From: VRUE01 sp044867645
GTDB lineage: Bacteria > Actinomycetota > Thermoleophilia > Solirubrobacterales > 70-9
Direction of reading: 5' to 3'
Assembly: GCA_044867645.1 (NCBI GenBank)
Contig: JBIOVI010000045.1
Span: forward strand, 1 to 64,000
Length of the DNA stretch: 64,000 nucleotides
Positions within the stretch are counted from its first letter, which is position 1, and each line of letters starts with the position of its first letter. The notes under the pieces were generated by a model, which saw only the letters and a program-made list of their open reading frames with translations, did not search any database and was not told where the DNA came from. Below, piece by piece: positions 51,685 to 60,759 of the stretch. Both the position numbers and the translations under genes were made by a program.

Positions 51685-51794
51685 AAGGGGTCGGGTACCC
51701 CTCCCCGCTCAACTTTTTCGGTGAGGCGCCGACGGTCGTCCGTTGACGGATTTGCGAAAAAGTACAAGCCGCGAGGAGGGGTACCCGACCCCTT
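51685..51794. repeat. 110-base nested inverted repeat between MscS and CPBP genes
   Basis: Perfect 20-bp arms (51685-51704 and 51775-51794) with an inner 9-bp inverted repeat ACTTTTTCG/CGAAAAAGT (51712-51720 and 51755-51763). Each outer arm also contains the small palindrome GGGTACCC. The second arm lies inside the N-terminal codons of the CPBP gene. Confidence 0.8.
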
Positions 51795-52453
51795 TTCCCT
51801 ACTCGAATTGGGGTTCTAAAGCCGCCATCCTTGGGGTGCTTCTGGCGTTGGGCACGGGGATCGTCTTGGGGATTCCGGCGGTGATCGTCGATAGTCCTGG
51901 CGAAGGGGACCTGAGCGCGGGGGCCAATGTGGTCGTGCAGCTGGCGACGGCGCTGGGTTTCCTGCTGGTGCCGATGGCGATCGCGGCGCGTTGGGGGGCG
52001 ACTTCGGTCGGGCAGGCGCTGCGGCGCCTCGGCGTGCGCGGCTTCCGCCTCTCGGCGCTGAAGTGGATGCTGGCCGCGATCGGCGCCTACCTGGTCTTCG
52101 CCGCGCTCTACGCGGGGATCTTCGGCACGCCGGAACAGGAGGACATCGCCGAAGCATTCGGCGCGGTCCCGATCCAGATCCTGCTGATCGTGATCGCGGC
52201 GCCGATCAGCGAGGAGGTCTGCTTCCGCGGCATGCTCTTCGGCGGCCTGCGCGAGCGTTTCCCTCGGCTCGCCGCCGCGTTCCTCAGCGCCCTGATCTTC
52301 GGCGGCCTGCACGCCCTCACCGGCCTCAGCGCCGTGCCGCCGTTGATCGCCTTCGGCTTCATTCTCGCCCTGCTCTATGAGAAGACCGGCTCGATCGTGC
52401 CGGGGATCATCCTCCACATGCTCAACAACTCTGTGGCCCTGATCGGGCAGTAG
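51743..52453 (+). CDS. CPBP-family intramembrane metalloprotease
   Basis: 236 residues, about six membrane helices. The family's EExxxR motif is in SEEVCFRGMLFG; further motif histidines are in FGGLHAL and HMLNNS. Such proteases process prenylated or signalling peptides, or act in bacteriocin immunity. TTG start at 51743; the first about 20 residues are partly encoded by a palindrome arm, so the true start may be later. A strong terminator follows. Confidence 0.85.
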   Translation: MTDLRKSTSREEGYPTPFPYSNWGSKAAILGVLLALGTGIVLGIPAVIVDSPGEGDLSAGANVVVQLATALGFLLVPMAIAARWGATSVGQALRRLGVRGFRLSALKWMLAAIGAYLVFAALYAGIFGTPEQEDIAEAFGAVPIQILLIVIAAPISEEVCFRGMLFGGLRERFPRLAAAFLSALIFGGLHALTGLSAVPPLIAFGFILALLYEKTGSIVPGIILHMLNNSVALIGQ

Positions 52454-52466
52454 CGGGTCGGAGCGA

Positions 52467-52496
52467 AGAAACGGCCCGCAGGCGCGGGCCGTTTCT
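52467..52496 (+). terminator. Intrinsic terminator after the CPBP gene
   Basis: AGAAACGGCCCGC, loop AGGC, GCGGGCCGTTTCT: a 13-bp perfect stem 14 bases past the CPBP stop, with a short T run within the 3' arm. Confidence 0.8.
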
Positions 52497-52649
52497 AGGT
52501 GACGGGGGAGCCACCCCCGCTGATGCTGACCGTAGCCGAGAAATCCTCCATTTCAAGCCATGTTTCACTCTTTTTACAGACAGTTGACTGTGAAATCACA
52601 GAGGCGTGACAAGCCGACCAGCCGGGCCATCCGCAAGAATCCCCGCCCC

Positions 52650-53645
52650 ATGAGTCGCCGCCTCGTTCGTGCCCTCGTCCTCGTCGCCCTCCTGGCGCTT
52701 CCCACGGCCGCATCGGCGGCACCTGCCAAGGGGCCGGAGAAGCCTGGCAACTCCGCCGACAAAGCGCCGCAGGGACCGCCTGAGGCGACCGTGAAGATCA
52801 CCCACATCGGGCATCTGAGCGGCGGCAAGGCCCAGATCTACTCCACCGTGCCGGCGATCGGCACGATCAAGCCCTTCGTCGCCGGCCAACGGGTCGAGGT
52901 CAGCTTCTACCTGAACGGCCACCGGATCCAGCGCCAGACGGTCCGCGCCAGCAAGGGCAAGGGCGACAGCGGCGTCTTCCGGGCGAGGATCCGGGTCGAG
53001 AAAGCCGGCAAGTACGCGGTCAGCGCCCGGCACCAGGCGACCGCAGTGTTAGGCGGCGACAGCACGGTCCGCAAGAGCTGGGGAGTCAGCTTCCCGGCTC
53101 TGCACCAGGGCCAGTGCAGCGACGTCGTCGTCGGCTTCAAGAAGGCGATGCGGAAGATGGGCTACATCGTCAACAGCGGCCGCTGCTTTGGCGGCAAGAC
53201 CGGGCGCGGCGTCCTCGCCTACCGCAAAGTGAACGGCATGACCCGCAGTTCGCGGGCCGGGAAGGGGCTGGTCAAGCGGGTCTTCGCCGGCCGCGGCGAA
53301 TACGAGGTTCGCCACCCGGGCGCCGGCGAACACGTCGAGGCGCCGCTTTCGAAGCAGGTGCTGGTCTTCGCCAAGGGCGACAAGCCGTTTGCGGTCTACC
53401 CGGTCTCCTCGGGCAAGTCCTCGACCCCAACCGTCACCGGCCACTTCACCTTCATCAGGACCGAACCGGGCTACAACTCGCACGGCATGTACTACTCCTT
53501 CTACTTCTACGGCGGCTATGCGGTGCACGGCTACGAATCGGTGCCGGACTATCCGGCCAGCCACGGTTGCATCCGCACCTTCATCGCCGACCAGCCCGAG
53601 ATCTACGAGCGCATCCACTACGGCGAGAGCATCTTCGTCTTCTGA
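52650..53645 (+). CDS. Secreted L,D-transpeptidase (YkuD)
   Basis: 331 residues. Signal peptide (MSRRLVRALVLVALLALPTA), a beta-sandwich-like region, a peptidoglycan-binding-like stretch (GFKKAMRKMGYIVNSGRCFG) and the YkuD catalytic domain with HGYESVPDYPASHGCIRT, containing the catalytic cysteine. It makes 3-3 cross-links or anchors proteins to peptidoglycan. ATG 52650 is preferred over the one at 52560 because it opens the signal peptide. Confidence 0.92.
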   Translation: MSRRLVRALVLVALLALPTAASAAPAKGPEKPGNSADKAPQGPPEATVKITHIGHLSGGKAQIYSTVPAIGTIKPFVAGQRVEVSFYLNGHRIQRQTVRASKGKGDSGVFRARIRVEKAGKYAVSARHQATAVLGGDSTVRKSWGVSFPALHQGQCSDVVVGFKKAMRKMGYIVNSGRCFGGKTGRGVLAYRKVNGMTRSSRAGKGLVKRVFAGRGEYEVRHPGAGEHVEAPLSKQVLVFAKGDKPFAVYPVSSGKSSTPTVTGHFTFIRTEPGYNSHGMYYSFYFYGGYAVHGYESVPDYPASHGCIRTFIADQPEIYERIHYGESIFVF

Positions 53646-53681
53646 GCACCCAAGCAAGCCGCCGCCTATCAGGCACCGGGC

Positions 53682-53715
53682 TTAGTAAGCGATATCGCCC
53701 TTTCCTTTAGTAAGC
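53682..53715 (+). promoter_or_regulatory. Direct repeats upstream of the Fic gene
   Basis: TTAGTAAGC occurs at 53682-53690 and 53707-53715, 25 bases apart start to start, just before the Fic start at 53752. The Fic protein has a winged-helix C-terminus, so self-regulation at these repeats is a reasonable guess. Confidence 0.4.
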
Positions 53716-53751
53716 TCCTCGCTTGATGAGCGAACGCTATGTAAGGCGACC

Positions 53752-54927
53752 ATGACCGCTGCCGTGGCATTCGAGCGTGCCGGCAGCTTTCGACCTGTCC
53801 AGGATGGGCCAGCCAGCTACACGGCCTTCCATCCGGCGCCGCTGCCACCGGACCCCCCGCTGGATCTAGACGTCGAGCTGCACAGGCTGCTCGACCGGGC
53901 CAATCAGGCCCTCGGTCGGCTTGACGGAATCACCTTGCTGCTGCCAGACCCGAGTCAGTTCCTCTACACCTTCATTCGCAAGGAGGCCGTGCTCTCCTCG
54001 CAGATCGAGGGAACCGTCTCGTCGCTGTCCGACCTGTTGCTTTTCGAGAATGAGGCTGCGCCCGGGGTTCCGGTCGAAGACCTCGAGGAGACTGCCAACT
54101 ACATAACGGCGATGGACCACGGCGTCAGTTCGATCGTCTCCGGTCGGCTCCCGCTGTGCAATCGACTGCTCCGTGAGGTCCACGAATGTCTGCTCCGCAC
54201 CGGACGAGGCTCCGACAAAACCCCCGGTCAGTTTCGTCGCAGCCAGAATTGGCTAGGCGGAACCGGAACGGGGAACGCGCGCTACGTTCCGCCTCCGTGG
54301 CCCGACGTCGAACCGGCGATGTCGGATCTCGAGCGATTCCTTCACGACCTGCCCACGCCGTCGCCTGTCCTGGTCAAGGCTGCGCTCTCCCACGTCCAGT
54401 TCGAGACCATCCATCCCTTTCTCGACGGGAACGGACGCGTCGGGCGTCTGCTCATAACCTTGCTCTTGGTGGATCACGGGGTGCTGAGACGGCCGCTGCT
54501 CTATCTGAGCCTCTACCTGAAGCGAAACCGCGAGACCTACTACGAATACCTCCAGAGAGTCCGAAAGGAGGGTGCCTGGGAGGACTGGCTCCGCTTCTTT
54601 CTGGAGGGCGTGGTGGATGTGGCCGAATCGACTACGGAGACGACTCGCGGAATCGTCGAGATGATCGAGCGCGACCGCGCTCGCATCCATCGACTAGGTC
54701 GCGCGGCGGCGACGGCGTTACGAGTCCACGATCTGGCCGTAAAGCGGGTAGTGGTCAAACCTCCAAGCGCTGCAGATGTGCTGAAGCTGTCGGAGCCGCC
54801 GGTTTACGCGGCAATCTCGCGCCTCGAGGAGGCCGGCATTCTTCGCGAGGTCACCGGCAGGGCTCGGGGTAAGACGTATGTCTACGGCGAGTACATGGAC
54901 ATCCTCAACGAGGGGACCGAGGTGTGA
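53752..54927 (+). CDS. Fic-domain protein with C-terminal winged helix
   Basis: 391 residues. Fic catalytic motif HPFLDGNGRVGR (about residue 222) and an N-terminal inhibitory-type SSQIEGT motif, so activity may be self-inhibited; family members add AMP to protein hydroxyls. The C-terminal about 80 residues form a winged-helix DNA-binding domain (PPSAADVLKLSEPPVYAAIS, VTGRARGKTYVYGEYM). No separate antitoxin gene is seen. Confidence 0.92.
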   Translation: MTAAVAFERAGSFRPVQDGPASYTAFHPAPLPPDPPLDLDVELHRLLDRANQALGRLDGITLLLPDPSQFLYTFIRKEAVLSSQIEGTVSSLSDLLLFENEAAPGVPVEDLEETANYITAMDHGVSSIVSGRLPLCNRLLREVHECLLRTGRGSDKTPGQFRRSQNWLGGTGTGNARYVPPPWPDVEPAMSDLERFLHDLPTPSPVLVKAALSHVQFETIHPFLDGNGRVGRLLITLLLVDHGVLRRPLLYLSLYLKRNRETYYEYLQRVRKEGAWEDWLRFFLEGVVDVAESTTETTRGIVEMIERDRARIHRLGRAAATALRVHDLAVKRVVVKPPSAADVLKLSEPPVYAAISRLEEAGILREVTGRARGKTYVYGEYMDILNEGTEV

Positions 54928-54955
54928 ACTCTGGCGAGTACATAGGCTGTTCCGC

Positions 54956-55366
54956 ATGACCGAGCGGGCCCTGAGAGCGGTCTTGGCAGTTGTTGCCGCC
55001 TACCACGTCGTCACCGGCGGAATCGCGTTGGTCGCTCCCGACACCTTCTTCGACGAGATCGGCAAGTACGGGGTGGAGAACTCCCATTACGTCGGTGACG
55101 TCGGCGCATTCATCCTCGCCTTCGGGGTGGCACTCGCGATCGCGGTGGTGCGGCCCGCCTGGCGGGCGCCGCTGCTCTGGCTCGGCGCGCTCTGGTACGG
55201 CTTTCACGCGATCAACCATGCCTTCGATACCGGTGAGGCCCGCAGCGAGGGGCGCGGTTGGGCCGACACGCTGCTGATCGCCTTCGGCGCGGTGGCCTCG
55301 GCCTGGCTGGCACGGGTGTCCGAAAGGATGAACCGGGAAAGCGAACCGACGGGAGGTGTGCGATGA
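54956..55366 (+). CDS. Small four-helix membrane protein
   Basis: 136 residues, about four membrane helices (ALRAVLAVVAAYHVVTGGIAL, FILAFGVALAIAVV, LLWLGALWYGFHAINH, DTLLIAFGAVASAWL). Unknown function. ATG 54956 follows the Fic gene by 28 bases, and the stop overlaps the epimerase start (ATGA). Confidence 0.75.
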   Translation: MTERALRAVLAVVAAYHVVTGGIALVAPDTFFDEIGKYGVENSHYVGDVGAFILAFGVALAIAVVRPAWRAPLLWLGALWYGFHAINHAFDTGEARSEGRGWADTLLIAFGAVASAWLARVSERMNRESEPTGGVR

Positions 55367-56292
55367 AGGTCTTTGTCGCGGGTGCAACCGGAGCGATCGG
55401 CAAGCCGCTGGTGCGACAGCTGGTCGGCGCCGGACACGAGGTGACCGGGATGACGCGGCGCGAGGAGCGGGCCGAGGAGATCCGGGCGGCGGGGGCGCAA
55501 GCGGTCGTCTGCGACGTCTACGACGCGGCGGCGCTGGAGACGGCGGTCAGGGAGGCGGCGCCCGAGGCGGTCGTCCACATGCTGACCGCGATCCCGGAGC
55601 GGATCGACTGGAAAGCCGACCCCCTGGCGGCGACCAACCGGGTTCGGACCGAGGGCACCCGCAACCTGCTCGCCGCGGCCCGCGCCGCGGGAGCCCGCCG
55701 CGTCATCGTCGAGAGCGTCGCCTTTCTCTACGCGCCGCGGGGCGATTGGGTGAAGGACGAGGATGCCGAGCTCGCAAGAGGCGCCCCTCCACCGTTCGGC
55801 GATACGGTCGACGCCCTCGCCGACCTCGAGCGCCAGGTCTTGGGGGCCGAGGCGATGGAGGGGTTGGTTCTGCGCTTCGGCAACTTCTACGGGCCGGGCA
55901 CCATGTTTGCCGCCGCCGGCTCGCAGGCGGAGGACGCCCGCCGTCGCAGGTTGCCCGTCGTCGGCAAGGGCACCGGGCTCTTCTCCTTCATCCACATCGA
56001 GGACGCCGCCGCCGCCGTCGTCGCTGCTCTGGAGAGCCCCCCCGGCACCTACAACGTCGTCGACGACGAGCCCGGGCCGATGCACGAGTGGGTGCCCGTC
56101 TATGCCGAGGCGCTGGGAGCGAAGCCGCCGCGCCGGGTGCCGGTCTGGCTGGCGAGGTTGGTCGCCGGCCGCGCGATCGCCGCGAACGCGATCGAGCAGC
56201 GCGGCGCCTCCAACGCCAAGGCCAAGCGCGAGCTCGGCTGGCAGCCTCGCTACGCGAGTTGGCGCCAGGGCTTCCGCGAGGCGCTCGGGTAG
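55363..56292 (+). CDS. NAD-dependent epimerase/dehydratase
   Basis: 309 residues. Rossmann NAD site VFVAGATGAIGKPLVRQL at the N-terminus, SVAFLYAPRG (in place of the usual YxxxK spacing, so catalysis is uncertain), FGNFYGPG and SFIHIEDAAAAVVAAL typical of the SDR extended family. Substrate unknown. ATG 55363 overlaps the previous stop, with GGGAGG upstream. Confidence 0.88.
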   Translation: MKVFVAGATGAIGKPLVRQLVGAGHEVTGMTRREERAEEIRAAGAQAVVCDVYDAAALETAVREAAPEAVVHMLTAIPERIDWKADPLAATNRVRTEGTRNLLAAARAAGARRVIVESVAFLYAPRGDWVKDEDAELARGAPPPFGDTVDALADLERQVLGAEAMEGLVLRFGNFYGPGTMFAAAGSQAEDARRRRLPVVGKGTGLFSFIHIEDAAAAVVAALESPPGTYNVVDDEPGPMHEWVPVYAEALGAKPPRRVPVWLARLVAGRAIAANAIEQRGASNAKAKRELGWQPRYASWRQGFREALG

Positions 56293-56320
56293 CGCCCCTG
56301 GCCGTAGGATGCGCGGCGCG

Positions 56321-56887
56321 ATGACCGATCTCGACGCCGCCAAGCGGACTCTGCTCACCGAGCTGCGCGAGCACTCGCTGGTGATCGGCGAGGTGACGCT
56401 CTCCAGCGGCGCGGTGGCTCAGTACTACGTCGACGCCCGCCGGACGCTGCTGCGCCCGCCGGGGTTTCGCGCCGCTGGCGAGCTGATCGCGGCGGCAGCG
56501 GTCGAGGCGGAGGCGACCGCTGTCGGCGGCCCGGCAACCGCCGCGATCCCGCCCGCTTGCGCCGCCCTTGCCGTTCCCGCCGGCCAAGGCCTGGTCGGCT
56601 TTTTCGTCCGCGGCGAGCGCAAGCAGCATGGCCTGCAGCGTTGGGTCGAGGGCCCAGTGGAGGAGGGCATGCGCGTGCTGGTCGTCGAGGACACCGTGAC
56701 CAGCGGCGGCTCGACCGTGAAGGCGATCGAGCGAGTCCGCGAGCAGGGCCTCGAGGTGGCCGGAGTGGTTGCCGTCGTGGACCGCCTCGCGGGTGGTGGC
56801 GCAGCGATCGAAGCGGCCGCTGCCGCCCCCTACCGCGCCCTCGTCACGATCGACGAGCTGTACCCGGATCGCCCCGACCGCGGCTGA
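56321..56887 (+). CDS. pyrE: Orotate phosphoribosyltransferase
   Basis: 188 residues. Makes OMP from orotate and PRPP. The PRPP motif is in VLVVEDTVTSGGSTVKAIE; RGERKQHGLQRWVEG and the N-terminal VTLSSGAVAQYYVDARRTLL are typical. ATG 56321 is chosen; ATG 56309 is also in frame. Follows the epimerase by 28 bases. Confidence 0.92.
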   Translation: MTDLDAAKRTLLTELREHSLVIGEVTLSSGAVAQYYVDARRTLLRPPGFRAAGELIAAAAVEAEATAVGGPATAAIPPACAALAVPAGQGLVGFFVRGERKQHGLQRWVEGPVEEGMRVLVVEDTVTSGGSTVKAIERVREQGLEVAGVVAVVDRLAGGGAAIEAAAAAPYRALVTIDELYPDRPDRG

Positions 56888-57002
56888 TCCAAACTCCCCA
56901 CCAGGCTGTCGTGCACCGCCTCGGTACCTATCTGCGAGTCCGTTCTTTGCAGGCGTTTCCGCCTTGCTCTCAACAATGCCCTTTTCTACAAAAACACTCT
57001 CC

Positions 57003-57031
57003 TTGACATTAAAAAGGTTGTTGTTTACAGT
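57003..57031 (+). promoter_or_regulatory. Strong sigma70-type promoter
   Basis: TTGACA (57003-57008), a 17-base spacer and TACAGT (57026-57031) in an AT-rich island within the 254-base gap after pyrE. It precedes the large secreted protein, whose GTG start is at 57142 behind AAGGAGAG. Confidence 0.75.
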
Positions 57032-57141
57032 CTCGCAACGCCCGCTTGATGGGCAGGGAAAGCACCACAGGGAAACCGAGCCACCAGGGAGCCGCAAGGG
57101 AAGCGGCCGGCAGAGGGCTCAAGGGACAAGGAGAGAGCTAC

Positions 57142-60100
57142 GTGAAGAGCCACGCGAAGGCATCGTCGGTGGGATCGAACTCTGGCCGTGGCGCAAGCAG
57201 CCGGTCGGTCCGTCGTTCTGGCATGCTCGCCGCCCTCCTGACTGCCCTCGTGGCGGCAGCCTGCGCTCTTCCTGGCTCGGCCTTCGCGATCGAAGCCCGC
57301 ACGCTGACCGAATCCTTCGGTCCCGACGGCACCTCGGGATCCTCCTTCGAAGCCTACGGCCTCGGTCCGCTTGCCTTCGACCAAGGCAACGATCGCCTCT
57401 ACGCGCTCGATCAGGCGGCGCACAAAATCCACGGCTTCGACGCCTCTACCCCGGGCAGTCACCCGCCCATGGGCGGCAGCTTCCCGCTGAGCGAGCCGAC
57501 GGCCAGCTACTTCGACGACATCGCCGTCGACAGCTCCTCGGGCGACATCTACCTCGCCAACAGCAGTGGTCACACAGTCTTTGGCTACGACGAAAACGGC
57601 GCCACTCTTCCCGGCTTCCCGCTAACCGGCTTCAACTACGCCTGCGGCGTCACGGTCGACTCCGCGGGCAACGTCTGGGTCTCCGACGCCAACGAAGGGC
57701 GCGTCTACGAGTACGGCCCCACCGGCGAAACGATCAGATTCATTCCCTTCGGCGGGGAACCCTGCCGCATTGCCATCGACGACCAGGACAACCTCTTCGT
57801 CACCGATTACTTCGGCTCGACCAAGAAATGGACGGCAGTCGACGGATACAACACCTCGACCGTAATCGACCCGGAAATCAGCTACGCGCTCACCCTCGAC
57901 CGCTCGACCAACGAACTCTACGTCGTCCACTTCGAATCGATCTCGGTCTACGACGAAGCCGGGACCTTCCTCTATGAATTCGGCGCGGGCAGCGAATACT
58001 ACGGCGAATTCGGCGGCATCGCGATCGACGAGACGACCGAAGAAGTCTACGTCCACGACTACGAACACGGCAAGGTCCGGGTCTTCGGTCCGCCGGTCTC
58101 GCTGCCGAAAACGACCACCGAAGGCGCCGACGGCATCGGCGCCACCGAAGCGACCGTGCACGGCACGATCAACCCCAGGGGCCTGGCGGTCGAAGACTGC
58201 CACTTCGAGGTCATCCCGGCCAAACAGTTCATCGAAACCAAATACGAAAACGTCACCGCCGCTCAGAAGTACCCCTGCGTCCCCGCCGCCGGCTCGATCC
58301 CGGTCGACGCCAACCCCCACGCGGTCAGCGCCAATGTCACCGGCCTAAACCCGGCGACGACCTACCACTATCGCCTCGCCGCCAAAAACTCGATCGGCGA
58401 AGGCGCGGGCTTCGACCGCCAGTTCACCACCGGCCCCGCATCGCCGCTGGTCGAAGAACAGTCGGTCGAAACGGTCGGCACCACCGAGGCGATCGTGGCC
58501 GCGAAGATCAACCCGCGCGGCGGGGAGACCACCTACCGTGTCGAGTACGGCACGACCGCCTCCTACGGGCAGAGCACTGCCGAGAGCGCTCCCTTCGGCT
58601 TTGCCTCCGACAACGGCAAACACCCGGTCAGCGTCCACATCGGCGGCCTCAGCCCCGGTACCGCCTACCACTTCCGTTTCGTCGCTACCAACTCGGTTGA
58701 CGTCACCGAAGGAACCGACACGAGCTTCGCCACCTATCCGCCGACCAACCCGACCTTCGCCCCCTGCCCCAACGACGACTTCCGCACCGGAGCCGGATCG
58801 CGCCTGCCCGACTGCCGCGCCTATGAGCAGGGTACGCCGGTCGACAAGCACGGCGCCAACGCCCAAGTCAAGTCCGAAGGCGCGGTGAGCGCTTCCGGCG
58901 ACCGCTTCACCTTCCTCTCCAATGGCGGCCTGCCGACCACTGGCGGGCTCTCCAACCTGGTCCCCTTCCTTGCCTCGCGCGGCCCCGATGGCTGGAGCAC
59001 CGACGGCTTCCTGCCCCTCACCCAGGTCAATAGCGGATTAGTGAGAGTCCTCGGGGTGAACGAGGACCTCTCCTCCGCGTTGGTCATCGCCGAAGGGCCC
59101 GGCGGCGTCGGCCAGCAGCTCTTCCTGCGCGACAGCGATACGGCGACCTTCCGGCCCGGTCCCGCTGCCCCCGGATTCGTCGGTACGGCTCCCATCGGCT
59201 TCACCGCCGACCCCTCCCACCTGGCCATCATCAGCGAAACCCAACTCTTGCCCAGTGCTCTAGAAGCAAAGTCCAACCTCTACGACCTCGACCACGGCGC
59301 CCTCACCCTCGCCGACCGCGTTCCCGCGGGCTCGGCGACGAGCTGCGACGACGAGGCCGGCCCGGCCTGCGTCCTCCCCCCGGAAGGCACGACCTATGGC
59401 CAGGCGGGGCACAGGATCTCCCGCGACGGCCGCATCTTCTTCACGGCTAACCCAACGGAAAGGTCCTTTGCCGCCGGCCGCATCTACATGCGCGAGGACG
59501 GCGCCAGGACGACCTGGATCTCGGCTTCCCAGCGAACCCCGCTCGACCCGGGCGGCGAGAAACCGGCCCGGCTTGTGGGCATCACCCCGGATGGCTCGAA
59601 GGTCTTCTTCCTCAGCTGCGAGAAACTGACCGACGATTCGACCGCCCATTCAGCGGGGGCGAATGCATGCGCCAATCCGTCAGATTTCCCGGCTCATGGT
59701 CAGGATCTCTACTCCTATGACGTCGAAACTGGCGAGCTGACCGATCTCACGGTCGATTCAAACGCCGGCGATCCGCTGGGCGCCGGTGTGCGGTTCTACC
59801 TTGGTGCCTCCGAGGACGGCTCCTATGTCTACTTCTTCGCCGAGGGCGTGCTTGCCTCCGGTGCCTCACATAACGACTGCCAGAGCGGCAAATGCAACCT
59901 CTACGTCTACCACGACGGGACTACCAAGCTCATCGTCCAGACGGAGTGGGGTAGTACGGGTGAATTCCAGGCCCGCGTCAGCGCCGACGGCAGCGCGCTC
60001 CTCTTCAGCTCGAGGGAAAGCCTTACCGGCTACAACAACACCGGTCTCTGTGGAAGCGCCGCTGCCTGCTTCGAGTTTTTCCGCTACAGCGCCCCCGAGG

Positions 60101-60759
60101 AAGAGATCCTCTGCGTCTCATGCATGCCGACGGGGACCCCGCCCACCCAGGCACCCAACATGGGGTCGAATGGCCTAGCGCTGGGCGACGCCGTCACCAA
60201 CGGCCCGAGCCGCAATCTCTCGGCCGACGGCAACCGCGTCTTCTTCGAGAGCCCCGACGCGTTGGTCGCGGGCGACACCAACAGCGTCGGCGACGTCTAT
60301 GAGTGGGAGGCGAAGGGAACTGGCAGCTGCGAATCCGAAAGCCAGGACGGCGGCTGTCTCTACCTGATCTCGGGCGGCACCGATCCCGAACGCTCGACCT
60401 TCCAAGGCGCTTCGAAGAACGGCGACCACGTCTTCTTCTTCACCAGCCAACAGCTGGTACCGGGCGACCAGGACCACCTGCGCGACGTCTATGACGCCGG
60501 CGTCGGCGCGGGCCTGGCATCCCAGCACACGCTGGCGCCGCCGAGCTGCGCCAGCACCGCCTGCCAGGCAAACCCGGCGCCGCCGACCGATCAGACGCCG
60601 GCGAGCGCCACCTTCCAGGGCCCCGGCAACGCCAACACGCGCGCCAAAGCGCGCAAATGCCCGAAAGGCAAGCGCAAGGTCAGAAGCGGCGGCAAGGTCC
60701 GCTGCTTGAAAGCCGCCAAACAGCACAAACGTCACAACAACCGTGGAGGTTCCAAGTGA
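57142..60759 (+). CDS. Very large secreted NHL/beta-propeller and FN3-like protein
   Basis: 1205 residues. After a basic n-region and a signal peptide (MLAALLTALVAAACALPGSA, about residues 28-50) comes a beta-propeller-like region with NHL-type repeats (for example GLGPLAFDQGNDRLYALDQ and VTVDSAGNVWVSDANEGRVY). Next are two fibronectin-III-like units (GTINPRGLAVEDCHFEV, then INPRGGETTYRVEYGTTASY) and a second beta-propeller-like region (LYLISGGTDPERSTFQGASK). The tail is lysine-rich (RKCPKGKRKVRSGGKVRC). GTG 57142 is fixed by AAGGAGAG. Probably exported and surface-associated; ligand unknown. Ends four bases into the next gene. Confidence 0.85.
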   Translation: MKSHAKASSVGSNSGRGASSRSVRRSGMLAALLTALVAAACALPGSAFAIEARTLTESFGPDGTSGSSFEAYGLGPLAFDQGNDRLYALDQAAHKIHGFDASTPGSHPPMGGSFPLSEPTASYFDDIAVDSSSGDIYLANSSGHTVFGYDENGATLPGFPLTGFNYACGVTVDSAGNVWVSDANEGRVYEYGPTGETIRFIPFGGEPCRIAIDDQDNLFVTDYFGSTKKWTAVDGYNTSTVIDPEISYALTLDRSTNELYVVHFESISVYDEAGTFLYEFGAGSEYYGEFGGIAIDETTEEVYVHDYEHGKVRVFGPPVSLPKTTTEGADGIGATEATVHGTINPRGLAVEDCHFEVIPAKQFIETKYENVTAAQKYPCVPAAGSIPVDANPHAVSANVTGLNPATTYHYRLAAKNSIGEGAGFDRQFTTGPASPLVEEQSVETVGTTEAIVAAKINPRGGETTYRVEYGTTASYGQSTAESAPFGFASDNGKHPVSVHIGGLSPGTAYHFRFVATNSVDVTEGTDTSFATYPPTNPTFAPCPNDDFRTGAGSRLPDCRAYEQGTPVDKHGANAQVKSEGAVSASGDRFTFLSNGGLPTTGGLSNLVPFLASRGPDGWSTDGFLPLTQVNSGLVRVLGVNEDLSSALVIAEGPGGVGQQLFLRDSDTATFRPGPAAPGFVGTAPIGFTADPSHLAIISETQLLPSALEAKSNLYDLDHGALTLADRVPAGSATSCDDEAGPACVLPPEGTTYGQAGHRISRDGRIFFTANPTERSFAAGRIYMREDGARTTWISASQRTPLDPGGEKPARLVGITPDGSKVFFLSCEKLTDDSTAHSAGANACANPSDFPAHGQDLYSYDVETGELTDLTVDSNAGDPLGAGVRFYLGASEDGSYVYFFAEGVLASGASHNDCQSGKCNLYVYHDGTTKLIVQTEWGSTGEFQARVSADGSALLFSSRESLTGYNNTGLCGSAAACFEFFRYSAPEEEILCVSCMPTGTPPTQAPNMGSNGLALGDAVTNGPSRNLSADGNRVFFESPDALVAGDTNSVGDVYEWEAKGTGSCESESQDGGCLYLISGGTDPERSTFQGASKNGDHVFFFTSQQLVPGDQDHLRDVYDAGVGAGLASQHTLAPPSCASTACQANPAPPTDQTPASATFQGPGNANTRAKARKCPKGKRKVRSGGKVRCLKAAKQHKRHNNRGGSK

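Noticed and set aside
51665..52417. N-terminal extension of the MscS gene
   Set aside because: Shadow frame of the CPBP gene; the channel homology starts at 51664.
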